Source: Candidatus Poribacteria bacterium (lineage in GTDB: Bacteria; Poribacteria; WGA-4E; WGA-3G). From it: 64,000 nucleotides of DNA. How positions within the stretch are numbered: the first letter of the stretch is position 1; each line of letters begins with the position of its first letter. Below, piece after piece: positions 19,065 to 28,574 of this stretch. Below the pieces are notes generated by a model. That model was not told the DNA's origin. It searched no databases and saw only the letters and a list, made by a program, of their open reading frames with translations. The stretch lies in assembly GCA_028824125.1 (NCBI GenBank), contig JAPPES010000151.1, positions 48,663 to 112,662 on the forward strand, read 5' to 3'. A program made the position numbers and the translations under genes.

Positions 19065-19292
19065 ATGATTCGTCAAATTCTTTTATTCATTTTTGTGATC
19101 GGATTTATTATTTCAATTGTGCCATTTAGTCTTGAGGCATGTCCCGCTTGTAAAAACCTTGACGAACCGATCGCACGAGGTTTTAATTGGAGTGTGCTTT
19201 TTATGATGGCAATGCCGTTCACGGTTTTCGGAATTATCGGTGGCAGCGTGTTTTATTCCTATCGCCGTGCCAACAGAAATCTGAATGTGTAA
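19065..19292 (+). CDS. Small secreted/membrane protein with CPAC motif
   Basis: MIRQILLFIFVIGF...LEACPACKNLDEPIARGFNWSVLFMMAMPF; ATG 19065 after AAAGGAAA. Confidence 0.7.
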   Translation: MIRQILLFIFVIGFIISIVPFSLEACPACKNLDEPIARGFNWSVLFMMAMPFTVFGIIGGSVFYSYRRANRNLNV

Positions 19293-19411
19293 CACGTTTC
19301 TTCAAAAGCAAAATATATTAACGGTGTTACAATGAACTTTTAGCGTAAACAACACCTTAATTTGCTATTTTATTATGATGTAATTTCTAACAAAAAAAGG
19401 AGTTTAGTATA

Positions 19412-20062
19412 GTGGAACAAGCTACCACTTTAGAACATACTGAAGACGTATACGAACCTTCGCTTACGCCTGATAGCCTCGGTAAACTCGGCATGTGGAT
19501 TTTCCTAATTGGCGATACCATGTCGTTTGGCGCGCTGCTTGCGGCTTATGCAGCACTCCGTACGGGCGCAGGTGTAATCGGATGGGTTCCCCCAAGCGAA
19601 ATACTCGGTATTAACCTGACCGCAGGTATGACGTTCCTATTAATTTGCAGTAGCGTCACAATGGTTAAAGCGTTAGAGTCAATTCAAAAAGGCAACGTAT
19701 CTCGAATGTGTACGTTCCTTGGCTTAACTATATTAGGTGGTGTAATATTTCTTGGATTGCAAGCGTACGAATGGACACATCTGATTAAACACGGGTTGAC
19801 GCTTACTGAAATCCCTGAGCACGGACTAAAGGGCGGTGCTATTGCTGGGTCAACACTTTTTGGTCCTACTTTTTATGCAATCACAGGTTTCCACGGGTTA
19901 CACGTAACAGGTGGGGTAATCTATCTTATCGTGATATTGATACATGGGTTGCGTGGAAGATATACAGCAGAATTTAATCATGAGGTGGAAATTGTCGGAC
20001 TCTATTGGCACTTTGTTGACCTTATTTGGATTATGGTTTTCACTTTCATCTATCTAATTTAG
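19412..20062 (+). CDS. coxC: Cytochrome c oxidase subunit III
   Basis: WIFLIGDTMSFGALLAAYAALR, YEWTHLIKHGLT, FYAITGFHGLHVTGGVIYL, HFVDLIWIMVFTFIYLI; GTG start after AAAGGAG. Confidence 0.93.
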   Translation: MEQATTLEHTEDVYEPSLTPDSLGKLGMWIFLIGDTMSFGALLAAYAALRTGAGVIGWVPPSEILGINLTAGMTFLLICSSVTMVKALESIQKGNVSRMCTFLGLTILGGVIFLGLQAYEWTHLIKHGLTLTEIPEHGLKGGAIAGSTLFGPTFYAITGFHGLHVTGGVIYLIVILIHGLRGRYTAEFNHEVEIVGLYWHFVDLIWIMVFTFIYLI

Positions 20063-20074
20063 GAGGACCCAAAA

Positions 20075-20413
20075 ATGGCTCAAAATGGACATAATGAGCA
20101 TCCGAAATACATGTGGATTTTCTTGTGGCTTGCTGTCCTGACTGCTATTGAGGTCGGCATAGTTATTCCCGATTTTCCTAAAGCACTTACCATCATACTA
20201 CTCATCGGTTTGGCATGTGCTAAGGCTATCTTGGTTGCTGTCTATTTTATGCATCTAAAGTTTGAAAAACGCACTTTGGCAGTTATCGTTATTACGCCTT
20301 TTCTTATCTGTGTGTTCCTTGTTATAATGCTCCTGCCCGATTTGACATCAGATAAACGGCACGAAGGTATTGAAAAACCAGCAGCAGAGGTCGTTGAAAC
20401 TACAGAGCACTAA
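20075..20413 (+). CDS. Cytochrome c oxidase subunit IV family protein
   Basis: Three TM helices, AKAILVAVYFMHLKFEKRTL, after coxC. Confidence 0.88.
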   Translation: MAQNGHNEHPKYMWIFLWLAVLTAIEVGIVIPDFPKALTIILLIGLACAKAILVAVYFMHLKFEKRTLAVIVITPFLICVFLVIMLLPDLTSDKRHEGIEKPAAEVVETTEH

Positions 20414-20458
20414 GATTCGGGCGGTGATTGATCTGTCGCACTGTATGTGTGAACAAAT

Positions 20459-21094
20459 ATGGAAAATCAGACAGACAACCTTAATCATGATGAACGCAAA
20501 CTTGATAAAAGCACACTGCCTTGGATAATATTGGGGCTCATCGTTATCGGTATTGCTATTCTCAATTTGTGGTTAGTTTTTAAGAATAAACCAGAATCAA
20601 CAGCAGAAGTTGTCCACGCGAGCGTTCCTGATTTCAGTCTGACCAACCAGCAAGGACAACCGCTGGGTTTATCCGATTTACAAGGCAAAATCTGGGTTGC
20701 TGATTTTATTTTTACCCACTGTCCAACGATATGTCCTGTGATGACGCAGGAAATGGTAAAACTGCAATCGGAATTTGACTCAGATCCTGTTACTTTCGTC
20801 TCTTTCACAGTTGACCCAGAGCGGGATACACCAGAAGTTCTTTCGCGTTATGCCGTGCAATATGGTGCTGACAAACAACGATGGCATTTCCTCACTGGTG
20901 AAAAGAATCAGATTTACCAATTGGCTAACGATGGTTTTAAATTAGCCTCAGCTAAGCACGGAGGTGGGTTTCCGCATAGCACAAGGTTTGCCCTTGTAAC
21001 ACCAGATGGAAACATTTACGGCTACTACGATAGTCGTAGTAAACCTGCGATGAAACGTTTACGCAAGGATATCAAAACACTTCTCAAAAAATGA
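20459..21094 (+). CDS. SCO1/SenC family copper chaperone
   Basis: TM, VADFIFTHCPTICPVMTQEM (CXXXC), SFTVDPERDTPEVL, HSTRFALVTPDG. Confidence 0.94.
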   Translation: MENQTDNLNHDERKLDKSTLPWIILGLIVIGIAILNLWLVFKNKPESTAEVVHASVPDFSLTNQQGQPLGLSDLQGKIWVADFIFTHCPTICPVMTQEMVKLQSEFDSDPVTFVSFTVDPERDTPEVLSRYAVQYGADKQRWHFLTGEKNQIYQLANDGFKLASAKHGGGFPHSTRFALVTPDGNIYGYYDSRSKPAMKRLRKDIKTLLKK

Positions 21095-21363
21095 AGGACC
21101 TGAACCTATTAATTTCTATCGCAGCATTCGCGGTTCATTTCCCTTTTGGGTTTTTTCGCGTACGGTATAAAAAGTTCAGTCGCCCTTGGAGCAGATGTCT
21201 ATATATTCCGATTGTTCTTAACATCGTTGTTCGGCGTTTCATCCTTCATTGGCAATGGCAAACAGCAATAATATACTTATGGCCAGCAACACTGTTAGCA
21301 CACATCCTCGGAGGCATTATCGGTTCTCGGCACAAGTCTTGTGATAACGAAGAGACAGAGTGA
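21091..21363 (+). CDS. Small membrane protein, uncharacterised
   Basis: ATGA overlap with the sco gene; hydrophobic segments. Confidence 0.6.
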   Translation: MKDLNLLISIAAFAVHFPFGFFRVRYKKFSRPWSRCLYIPIVLNIVVRRFILHWQWQTAIIYLWPATLLAHILGGIIGSRHKSCDNEETE

Positions 21364-21372
21364 ATTCTTAAC

Positions 21373-21408
21373 GTTTGTAGTCGCGCAATTTATTGCGCCT
21401 CTTACATT
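21373..21408 (+). repeat. Dispersed repeat family A, copy 2
   Basis: gtttgtagtcgcgcaatttattgcgcctcttacatt. Confidence 0.95.
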
Positions 21409-21478
21409 ACACCAATAAACTTGAAATCACTGCAGCCGTTATAGACTTTACTATAATAATGGCAAGTGAGAAAACATT

Positions 21479-23395
21479 ATGAAAAAGATATACGTCCCTG
21501 TAGATAATTCAGACTATTCAGATGCCAGCATTGACTTAGCTGTTGAATTCGCAAAAAAATTCGATTCACAGTTAGTTGGGTCTCACGTCTACGCGGCAAA
21601 AATGCACGATGTACGCTTTAAGCAGATGGAATATACACTGCCAGAGGAGTATCAGGACGAAGTAGAACTCGAAAAACAGCGCCGTATCCACGACACACTC
21701 ATTACCATGGGGCTCCAACTCATTTCGGATTCCTATCTTGAGGTAATGAAAAAGAAGTGTGAAAAACTTGAGATTCCGTTTGAAGCGAAGATGCCTGAAG
21801 GCAAGCACTACATCAAACTGGTCGAAGACATTCAGGAAAGCGATTACGATCTTGTTATTATGGGCGCGCTCGGTATGGGTGCTGTCAAAGATAGCCTCAT
21901 CGGAGGCGTCTGTGAACGCGTTGTGCGGCGTATTACTACTGATACACTGGTCGTCAGAAACCTTGACCCGATTGAAGAACAATCTGGTAACATCCTTGTC
22001 GGAATCGATGGAAGTCCTGAATCTTTTTTTGGGTTGAAAACCGCCATCCGTCTTGGTCAGAAATTCAATAAACAAGTGGAAGCTGTAGGCGTATATGATC
22101 CCTATCTGCACTACATCGTTTTCAATTCTGTTGTAAATGTCCTGACTGAACGTGCCGCCAGAACATTCAGATTCAAAGAGCAGGAACAGCTGCACGAAGA
22201 AGTAATAGATACCGGTCTTGCTAAAATATATCAATCACATCTTGAAGTTGCCCGTTCTATTGCCAAAGAAGATCACGACTATAAATTAAAAATTACACTC
22301 CTTGATGGCAAAGCTTATGAAAAAATACTACAATACACCCGAAAAACAGAACCGTGGTTACTCGTTATAGGCAGAATTGGTGTCCATAATGAACAAGATT
22401 CGGACATTGGCAGCACAGCTGAAAATCTCTTACGTCTTGCCCCCTGTAATGTCCTGCTGTCAAGCCAACGTTATTTCCCACAAATTGATGTAAAAGCGGA
22501 AGAAACCCTCGTCTGGACGCAGGAAGCGATGGATCGAATGGAGAAAGCACCGCCACTTGTGCGTGGTATTGCCAAGACTGCGGTGCATCGTTTTGCAATT
22601 GAACGTGGACATTCTGTTATTACTGAAAGCGTTATTGACAAAGCGATGGAAGCGATAATGCCCCAACGCGCCTCTGAAAAACTGACACGCGTTGCCAAAG
22701 AGATCGCAGAGCAGAAAGTTTTGGAAGCAGGTGATGTGCAAACCTATATCTGTGGGGAGTGTGGCTATGCAGCGCATAACCAACAACCTGTCCAATGTCC
22801 TGTTTGTAGTTCTCCACCAGAACGTTTCCAGATGGTGGATAAAGATTCCATTGAACACATCGCCATCGACGAAGGTGGTACTGCAGAAGAGGAAACATTT
22901 GACGGTGTCCGCTTACAATGGTCTGAGCAGGCGAAGAAAGCACTGCGTACCGTGCCACGCGGTTATATGCGGCGCAATGTTAAAGCACGAATCGAAAAAT
23001 CTGCACGATCCCAAAAGATTGGCACGATTACAAATGATTTTGCCATGCAGATTATTGACGACAGCATGGGGGAAGCTGCAGCTGTGCGTGAAGATGCCCC
23101 TGAACTCAGAGCCATGCAAACGCAAGCCGAACCGCAAAACGCTGAAGCAAATGTTGACTTTAAAAGTGCTCTGCAATGGAATGAAGATGCTATAGAACGA
23201 TTGAATTTAGTCCCCGCCGGTTTTATGCGAAAGATCACCCAAACGCGCATTGAACAACGTGCCCAAGAGGCGGGTATTTTAAAAATTACGCTTGATTTTG
23301 CCGCACGGGTCATAGAGGATGGCAGAAGTCTGGCAAATGAAGTACTCGGTGAGTATTACCAACAAGCAAACAATGGAAATAATCAAGATAACTAA
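21479..23395 (+). CDS. Two UspA domains, three PCP_red-like domains and a rubredoxin-like CXXC-CXXC domain
   Basis: MKKIYVPVDNSDYSDASIDLAVEFAKKF and ILVGIDGSPESFFGLKTAIRLG (UspA); VWTQEAMDRMEKAPPLVRGIAKTAVHRFAIERGHSVIT, LQWSEQAKKALRTVPRGYMRRNVKARIEKSAR, LQWNEDAIERLNLVPAGFMRKITQTRIEQRAQ (PCP_red-like); YICGECGYAAHNQQPVQCPVCSSPPERFQMV (rubredoxin-like). Confidence 0.87.
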   Translation: MKKIYVPVDNSDYSDASIDLAVEFAKKFDSQLVGSHVYAAKMHDVRFKQMEYTLPEEYQDEVELEKQRRIHDTLITMGLQLISDSYLEVMKKKCEKLEIPFEAKMPEGKHYIKLVEDIQESDYDLVIMGALGMGAVKDSLIGGVCERVVRRITTDTLVVRNLDPIEEQSGNILVGIDGSPESFFGLKTAIRLGQKFNKQVEAVGVYDPYLHYIVFNSVVNVLTERAARTFRFKEQEQLHEEVIDTGLAKIYQSHLEVARSIAKEDHDYKLKITLLDGKAYEKILQYTRKTEPWLLVIGRIGVHNEQDSDIGSTAENLLRLAPCNVLLSSQRYFPQIDVKAEETLVWTQEAMDRMEKAPPLVRGIAKTAVHRFAIERGHSVITESVIDKAMEAIMPQRASEKLTRVAKEIAEQKVLEAGDVQTYICGECGYAAHNQQPVQCPVCSSPPERFQMVDKDSIEHIAIDEGGTAEEETFDGVRLQWSEQAKKALRTVPRGYMRRNVKARIEKSARSQKIGTITNDFAMQIIDDSMGEAAAVREDAPELRAMQTQAEPQNAEANVDFKSALQWNEDAIERLNLVPAGFMRKITQTRIEQRAQEAGILKITLDFAARVIEDGRSLANEVLGEYYQQANNGNNQDN

Positions 23396-23427
23396 ATAAA
23401 AATAATAGACACTTTCGTCCCTGGTAG

Positions 23428-23447
23428 GCGAGGTTTCCTAACCTCGC
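23428..23447. repeat. Hairpin family B
   Basis: GCGAGGTT-TCCT-AACCTCGC, perfect 8-bp stem. Confidence 0.9.
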
Positions 23448-23499
23448 TGGTGTAGAATCTCCAAGTAATTCTCAAATCTACAACAAATGGAGATAAATT

Positions 23500-23928
23500 A
23501 TGGCAGAAATTCCGACAATTACTTTCCAAATACTCGGACCAAATGAAGGTGCAGCAGAGGGTTCAAGCAAGGGTTTATGGTTTAAGTTAAAATCAGATCC
23601 CCCACCATCAGAGGACCTTGTCGTAGCCTTGAAAGTCCGCTCATCTAACGGAAATATCAGGCAAACCGGTGTTATCATGATCCTGAAACATGAAAGCCAT
23701 TCTGCTGACTTTTTTTATAAAACAGTGATCGGTGATCTTGACGTATGGCTGGAAATTGAACCTGTTGACTCCCTCACCAAACTTGAATTCCCTATCTTCA
23801 CAAATGAAGGTTATATTATAGAAGCAGAGTATAAGTTCCCCGAATACAGTGTGGGAGATTTATCAAAAATTGTTCCTTACCAATGGAACGGTCCAGATCG
23901 AGGTTTATGGACAGACGAAAATCGTTGA
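23500..23928 (+). CDS. Uncharacterised beta-rich protein (possibly Calx-beta-like)
   Basis: ITFQILGPNEGAAEGSSKGLWFKLKSDPPPSEDLVVALKV; ATG after ATGGAGATAAAT. Confidence 0.55.
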   Translation: MAEIPTITFQILGPNEGAAEGSSKGLWFKLKSDPPPSEDLVVALKVRSSNGNIRQTGVIMILKHESHSADFFYKTVIGDLDVWLEIEPVDSLTKLEFPIFTNEGYIIEAEYKFPEYSVGDLSKIVPYQWNGPDRGLWTDENR

Positions 23929-23942
23929 AACGGAGGCAAATG

Positions 23943-25262
23943 ATGAAGAAAAAAGTTTTTACAAACGGTGCAACCGTCATTTTAAGCGTAGTTACACTTA
24001 TTTTTTGTATAAGTAGTTGTGCACAGAAAACACCTGGTCCGAATGCCGAATCTACAGAGACAATTCCTAAAAATTGGTCCCAGTGGCGGGGACCAAACAA
24101 CGGCGGCATAAGCGATGAAACGGATGTGCCTATTCAGTGGAGTCAGACTGAGAACGTCCAATGGCGTTTACCACTGCCCGGTGAGGCGGCTGCCACACCC
24201 GTTGTCTGGGGAGATAAGATTTTTCTGACATCCGCTGACGGCAGAGAACTTGTTCTGATGTGTGTCAGTACCAAAGGTGAAGAACTATGGAAACGCACTT
24301 TAGCACAAGGCAACCGTACCTCTCGCGGTGATGAAGTAAACTTTGCTGCGCCCTCACCAACAACTGATGGTGAACATGTTTGGGCATTTCTCGGAACAGG
24401 TGATCTCGCTTGTTACGATTTTGAAGGAAATCCTGTCTGGCAGACAAATTTAGAGGAACGTTACGGTAAGTTCAGACTCGGCTTTCTGATGTCAATGACA
24501 CCACTGCTGGACAAAGACAAATTATACCTTCAACTCATTCATAGCAACGCATGGTTAGTCCTGGCACTTGATAAAATGACAGGCGAAGAAATTTGGAAGC
24601 ATGACCGAAAAAGCGATGCGACAAGAGAGTGTGAACACGCCTATACATCCCCTATTCTTTACCGCGATACGGAACGTGAATTCCTTGTTGTGCATGGTGC
24701 AGATTATGTTACTGCACACAATCTTGAAGATGGCAGCGAAATTTGGCGATGTGGCGGTTTGAATTCTCGAGAAAGATATAACCCTTCGTTCCGACTCGTT
24801 GCTTCACCTGTAGCAACAGAAGGACTCATTGTGGTTCCTTCAGCCAAAAACGGACCCGTTTTAGGTTTAGCCCCGTCAGGAACAGGCGATATTACGGAAA
24901 CTAAATGGCAAATCTGGAAACTCCAACGAGGCACACCAGACGTACCATCTCCGCTTATTCATGATGGTTTAGTCTATCTGTGTAGGGAAAATGGCGACCT
25001 AATCTGCTTGGATGCCGAAACAGGAGAGCAGCTTTATCGGCAACGAACGCATCGTCACCGCCACCGCTCCTCGCCTGTCTATGCTAACGGCTATATCTAT
25101 CTAACGGCGCGGGATGGTGTCGTCAGTGTTGTTAAGGCAGGACGCGAATTTGAAATCGTGGCTACCAATTCAATTAACGAAACCGTTGCTGCATCGCCAG
25201 TAATTGTAGATGGCACGCTCTATCTCCGCAGCTACGATGCCTTATACGCCATCGGCCAGTAA
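23943..25262 (+). CDS. PQQ-like beta-propeller lipoprotein
   Basis: Lipobox FCISSC; repeated ...LVLMCVSTKGEELWKR, WLVLALDKMTGEEIWKHD, LICLDAETGEQLYRQ; WSQWRGPNNGG. ATG 23943 after CGGAGG. Confidence 0.87.
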   Translation: MKKKVFTNGATVILSVVTLIFCISSCAQKTPGPNAESTETIPKNWSQWRGPNNGGISDETDVPIQWSQTENVQWRLPLPGEAAATPVVWGDKIFLTSADGRELVLMCVSTKGEELWKRTLAQGNRTSRGDEVNFAAPSPTTDGEHVWAFLGTGDLACYDFEGNPVWQTNLEERYGKFRLGFLMSMTPLLDKDKLYLQLIHSNAWLVLALDKMTGEEIWKHDRKSDATRECEHAYTSPILYRDTEREFLVVHGADYVTAHNLEDGSEIWRCGGLNSRERYNPSFRLVASPVATEGLIVVPSAKNGPVLGLAPSGTGDITETKWQIWKLQRGTPDVPSPLIHDGLVYLCRENGDLICLDAETGEQLYRQRTHRHRHRSSPVYANGYIYLTARDGVVSVVKAGREFEIVATNSINETVAASPVIVDGTLYLRSYDALYAIGQ

Positions 25263-25264
25263 AA

Positions 25265-26149
25265 GTGAAAAGTTACAAGGAACTTCCGGATGATGCCGGT
25301 TCCAACATTATCGGGCAAGTAACAGCGCAAGCAAACCGCCTCACCAAACGTCTCGCCTCAATAAAACGAACAGTCGCTATAATGAGTGGGAAAGGCGGTG
25401 TCGGCAAAAGTGCTGTTACTGCCAACCTCGCTACCGCACTCACACTGGCGGGTTATACTGTCGGTGTCGTTGATGCTGACATCAACGGTCCAACGATTGC
25501 TAAAATGATGGGGGTACGCAACGCAACGCTTGAATATACCTCCGCAGGTGTCAAACCCGCCATCAGTTCCCTTGGCACGAAGATCATCTCAATGGATCTG
25601 CTGCTGTCTGAAGATGATGCACCAGTGCTGTGGAGTGCACACACACAAAAGGATGCTTTCACATGGCGTTCCACCATGGAAGTCGGCGCACTGCGGGAGT
25701 TTATCGGCGATACCGAATGGGGCGAGTTGGATTATCTTTTGCTCGATCTGCCCCCAGGTTCTGACCGCCTACCGAATGTAGCTGAACTTATCCCAAATCT
25801 CGGTGGCGTGATCGTTGTAACAATCCCTTCCGAAGTTTCACATCTGATTGTCAGAAAATCTATCACAATGGCGAGAGATATTTTCAAGGTGCCGATTATC
25901 GGCATTGTAGAAAATATGGCATTCTATGCGTGTAAACACTGTGGTGAACACGAATCCCTCTTTTCTCCTGAAGATACACCTGATAACACGTTTCAGGTAA
26001 CAACGCTTGGTAAAATCCCTTTCGATCCGAAACTATCGCATTGTAACGACAACGGCACGCCTTATATCCATGAATACCCAGATTCCCTTGCAAGCGCAGC
26101 AATTTTAGAAGTGACACAAAAGATTCAAGATTTCTTCAAATATTACTGA
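25265..26149 (+). CDS. Mrp/NBP35 (ApbC) family P-loop ATPase
   Basis: IMSGKGGVGKSAVTANLATAL, VVDADINGPTIAKMMG, DYLLLDLPPGS, GIVENMAFYACKHCGEHESLF. Confidence 0.95.
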   Translation: MKSYKELPDDAGSNIIGQVTAQANRLTKRLASIKRTVAIMSGKGGVGKSAVTANLATALTLAGYTVGVVDADINGPTIAKMMGVRNATLEYTSAGVKPAISSLGTKIISMDLLLSEDDAPVLWSAHTQKDAFTWRSTMEVGALREFIGDTEWGELDYLLLDLPPGSDRLPNVAELIPNLGGVIVVTIPSEVSHLIVRKSITMARDIFKVPIIGIVENMAFYACKHCGEHESLFSPEDTPDNTFQVTTLGKIPFDPKLSHCNDNGTPYIHEYPDSLASAAILEVTQKIQDFFKYY

Positions 26150-26282
26150 TAAGGGAATCTTAAAAGTAGTAGGCACGCTCCGCGTGCCGTCGACAAGTTT
26201 AAGATGCAATAAATTATGCTACTACAAATAAGGAATACATAGAAAGTTACTATTCGATTTCGAAAAATTTGGAGATAAAACG

Positions 26283-26807
26283 ATGAAATTCTTATGTATA
26301 GACTGCGACACAGCAATGAAATTTAAAGACGTAACCCGTCCTGAACAGGGTTCCGTCACCGCTGTTTTTGAATGTCCCGACTGTTTTACAGAGATTGCAA
26401 TGTTCCTCAATCCGTGGGAAACACAGATGTTAAAATCCTTGGACCTAAAACTCGGTGGTAGCGGCGAAGCGGCACAACCGATGCAGATGGTACGCTCACA
26501 GTTAGAGACTGCAAAACAGGATTCCATGCCAAATGTATCGTCAGAAATGGGTTCTGGAGAAACCGCAGAAGGTGGAAAGTGTCCTTTTACCGCTGTCATT
26601 TCGGACGCTTTTGAGGAAAAACCAGAATCTGAACCTGAAGGTCCAACGTGGACACCTGAGGCACTTGAGCGTTTAGAACGTATCCCAAGTTTTGTTCGTC
26701 CGATGGCAAAGATGGGTATCGAAAGTTTTGCGAAAGAAAACGGACATACCGAAATTACTGGTGAAGTGATGGATGCCGCACGAGGAAACTTCCCTGCGCA
26801 GTTCTAA
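26283..26807 (+). CDS. Zinc-ribbon-like N-terminus plus C-terminal PCP_red-like domain
   Basis: CIDCDTAMKF...CPDCFTEIAM; TWTPEALERLERIPSFVRPMAKMGIESFAKENGHTEITGEVMDAARGNF. Confidence 0.87.
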   Translation: MKFLCIDCDTAMKFKDVTRPEQGSVTAVFECPDCFTEIAMFLNPWETQMLKSLDLKLGGSGEAAQPMQMVRSQLETAKQDSMPNVSSEMGSGETAEGGKCPFTAVISDAFEEKPESEPEGPTWTPEALERLERIPSFVRPMAKMGIESFAKENGHTEITGEVMDAARGNFPAQF

Positions 26808-26920
26808 TCCTAAAATGCTTGATACCCTCTCGGTTTTCGGTTATAATTAATGCACAATATTGGCAGAAGTCATAGTCTTAATCGCTGGCTACACACATAT
26901 TATGTTATAGGAGCAACATT

Positions 26921-27703
26921 ATGGCAACCAAAACAGAGAAGGAAAAACTCTCTTATGTCCCCACAGATGCACTTTATCCTGAAGAGGATGGTGAACCGAT
27001 GGCAGCAAGCGACCTTCACAGGGCACAGTTGTTTAGAACATTAAGCACACTTGAGACGCACTTCTCCCAAGATCCAACAGTCTATGTTTCTGGTGATATA
27101 TTGATGTATTACGTGCAAGGTGTACCCAATAAATCTATAGCTCCAGATGTGCTTGTCTCTTTTGGGATAGGCATGAAAAAGCGCAGAACCTACTTGGTAT
27201 GGGAAGAGGGAAAAGTGCCAGAGTTCGTGATGGAGTTCAGCAGCAAAAACACATATCACGATGACTTAACTAAAAAAATGGACATCTACGCATCACTTGA
27301 GATACAAGACTATTTCTTGTATGATGCAGAGGGGCTATATTTACCATCACAACTAATAGGTTTTGAGTTGGTTGATGGCAACTATGTTCCTATTCCACCG
27401 GATGAGAATGGTGGTATCCGTTCATCGTCCCTGGGTTTAGGTTTCCGCATGAAAGATCAGGGAATAGGTATTTATAATCCAGTTGCGGGGGGCTGGCTAA
27501 AAACACGTGCAGAAGCTGAGGCGATACGTGCAGATGTCGCTGAAGCACGTGCAGAACAAGAAGCAAACGCACGACAGAAGGAAACTACACGTGCGAACAC
27601 CGCTGAAGCACGCGCAGAACAGGAAGCCACTCGGGCGGACACTGCTGAGGCGGAAGTTGCACAACTCCGAGAACAACTTGCACGCTTACAAGCACGCTCT
27701 TAG
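26921..27703 (+). CDS. Uma2 family (DUF820) endonuclease-like protein with repetitive coiled-coil tail
   Basis: SVAPDVLVSFGIG-like IAPDVLVSFGIGMKKRRTYLVWEEGKVPEFVMEFSSKNTYHDD; C-terminal AEARAEQEANARQ/AEARAEQEATRAD repeats. Confidence 0.87.
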   Translation: MATKTEKEKLSYVPTDALYPEEDGEPMAASDLHRAQLFRTLSTLETHFSQDPTVYVSGDILMYYVQGVPNKSIAPDVLVSFGIGMKKRRTYLVWEEGKVPEFVMEFSSKNTYHDDLTKKMDIYASLEIQDYFLYDAEGLYLPSQLIGFELVDGNYVPIPPDENGGIRSSSLGLGFRMKDQGIGIYNPVAGGWLKTRAEAEAIRADVAEARAEQEANARQKETTRANTAEARAEQEATRADTAEAEVAQLREQLARLQARS

Positions 27704-27758
27704 TCCCCTATTTGAGACGTTATTGGCAAATAGCACATCTAAAACAGGAAGAGTCGTT

Positions 27759-28073
27759 ATGAAATACGGCTTATCAGACAAGACTATTCAAAAAATACAC
27801 AGCGTTTTCAAGCAGGACCCACAAGTTGAAAAGGCGATTTTGTACGGTTCGCGTGCTATAGGCAACTATAGAAACGGATCTGATATTGACCTAACCCTCT
27901 GCGGCGAGGGGTTAACACACAGCGTACTCACAAAAATTGACTTTGATCTTGATGATCTGCTTTTACCCTATACGATAGACTTATCTGTTTTCAGTAAAAT
28001 AAACAATCCAGATATGGTTGCACAAATTGAGCGAGTTGGAGCGAACTTTTATGAGAAATCTCAGAATGTATAA
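27759..28073 (+). CDS. MNT-type nucleotidyltransferase domain protein
   Basis: ILYGSRAIGNYRNGSDIDLTLCGEG; ATG 27759 gives a compact domain, the longer ORF overlaps the Uma2 gene. Confidence 0.85.
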   Translation: MKYGLSDKTIQKIHSVFKQDPQVEKAILYGSRAIGNYRNGSDIDLTLCGEGLTHSVLTKIDFDLDDLLLPYTIDLSVFSKINNPDMVAQIERVGANFYEKSQNV

Positions 28074-28115
28074 TTCCATACCTAATCGTCAGGCAAATCC
28101 AGCAAAAAACAAACA

Positions 28116-28574
28116 ATGCGTCATATCGTAGAACTTTTCATCCGATGTATCCATCTCATTGCAGCAATAGTCTGGTTCGGAGGTGTCGTCTTTTCAACTT
28201 TGATTGCAATGCCGATAGTTCGGCAAAACTTACCAGCACAAGACCTGTTAGAAATTCACAATAGATTTCGCCACTGGATACGATTGATGATTAATATGCT
28301 TTTACTCACAGGCGGGATTGTAATTTTTATTGTGGCATGGAATAATGACATGAAATTAAGTGCCGAATATATGATATATTCTGCTGCAAAGTTAGTCGCA
28401 TTCGGATTGATGGCACTCTTTTGGGGACTATACAGTTCACTCTATCGGCGGCACCTTGAAGCAGCACAGCCAAATAGTTCAGTTATCGTCCCACGTCACA
28501 TCAATGTTTTTGGACATTTAACGCTTTTTTCAGGATTAATTGTTTTTGCGCTTGCGTTGTTATTGAGAAATTAA
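28116..28574 (+). CDS. Four-TM CopD/HemJ-like membrane protein
   Basis: ELFIRCIHLIAAIVWFGGVVFSTLIAMP; adjacent to radical SAM gene with no gap. Confidence 0.65.
   Translation: MRHIVELFIRCIHLIAAIVWFGGVVFSTLIAMPIVRQNLPAQDLLEIHNRFRHWIRLMINMLLLTGGIVIFIVAWNNDMKLSAEYMIYSAAKLVAFGLMALFWGLYSSLYRRHLEAAQPNSSVIVPRHINVFGHLTLFSGLIVFALALLLRN

Noticed and set aside
21572-22234. 220-aa minus-strand ORF
   Set aside because: Antisense to the UspA/PCP_red gene, whose domains are clear; no domain of its own.
27507-27758. Extended N-terminus of the nucleotidyltransferase
   Set aside because: It is the out-of-frame reading of the Uma2 coiled-coil tail; ATG 27759 starts the domain.
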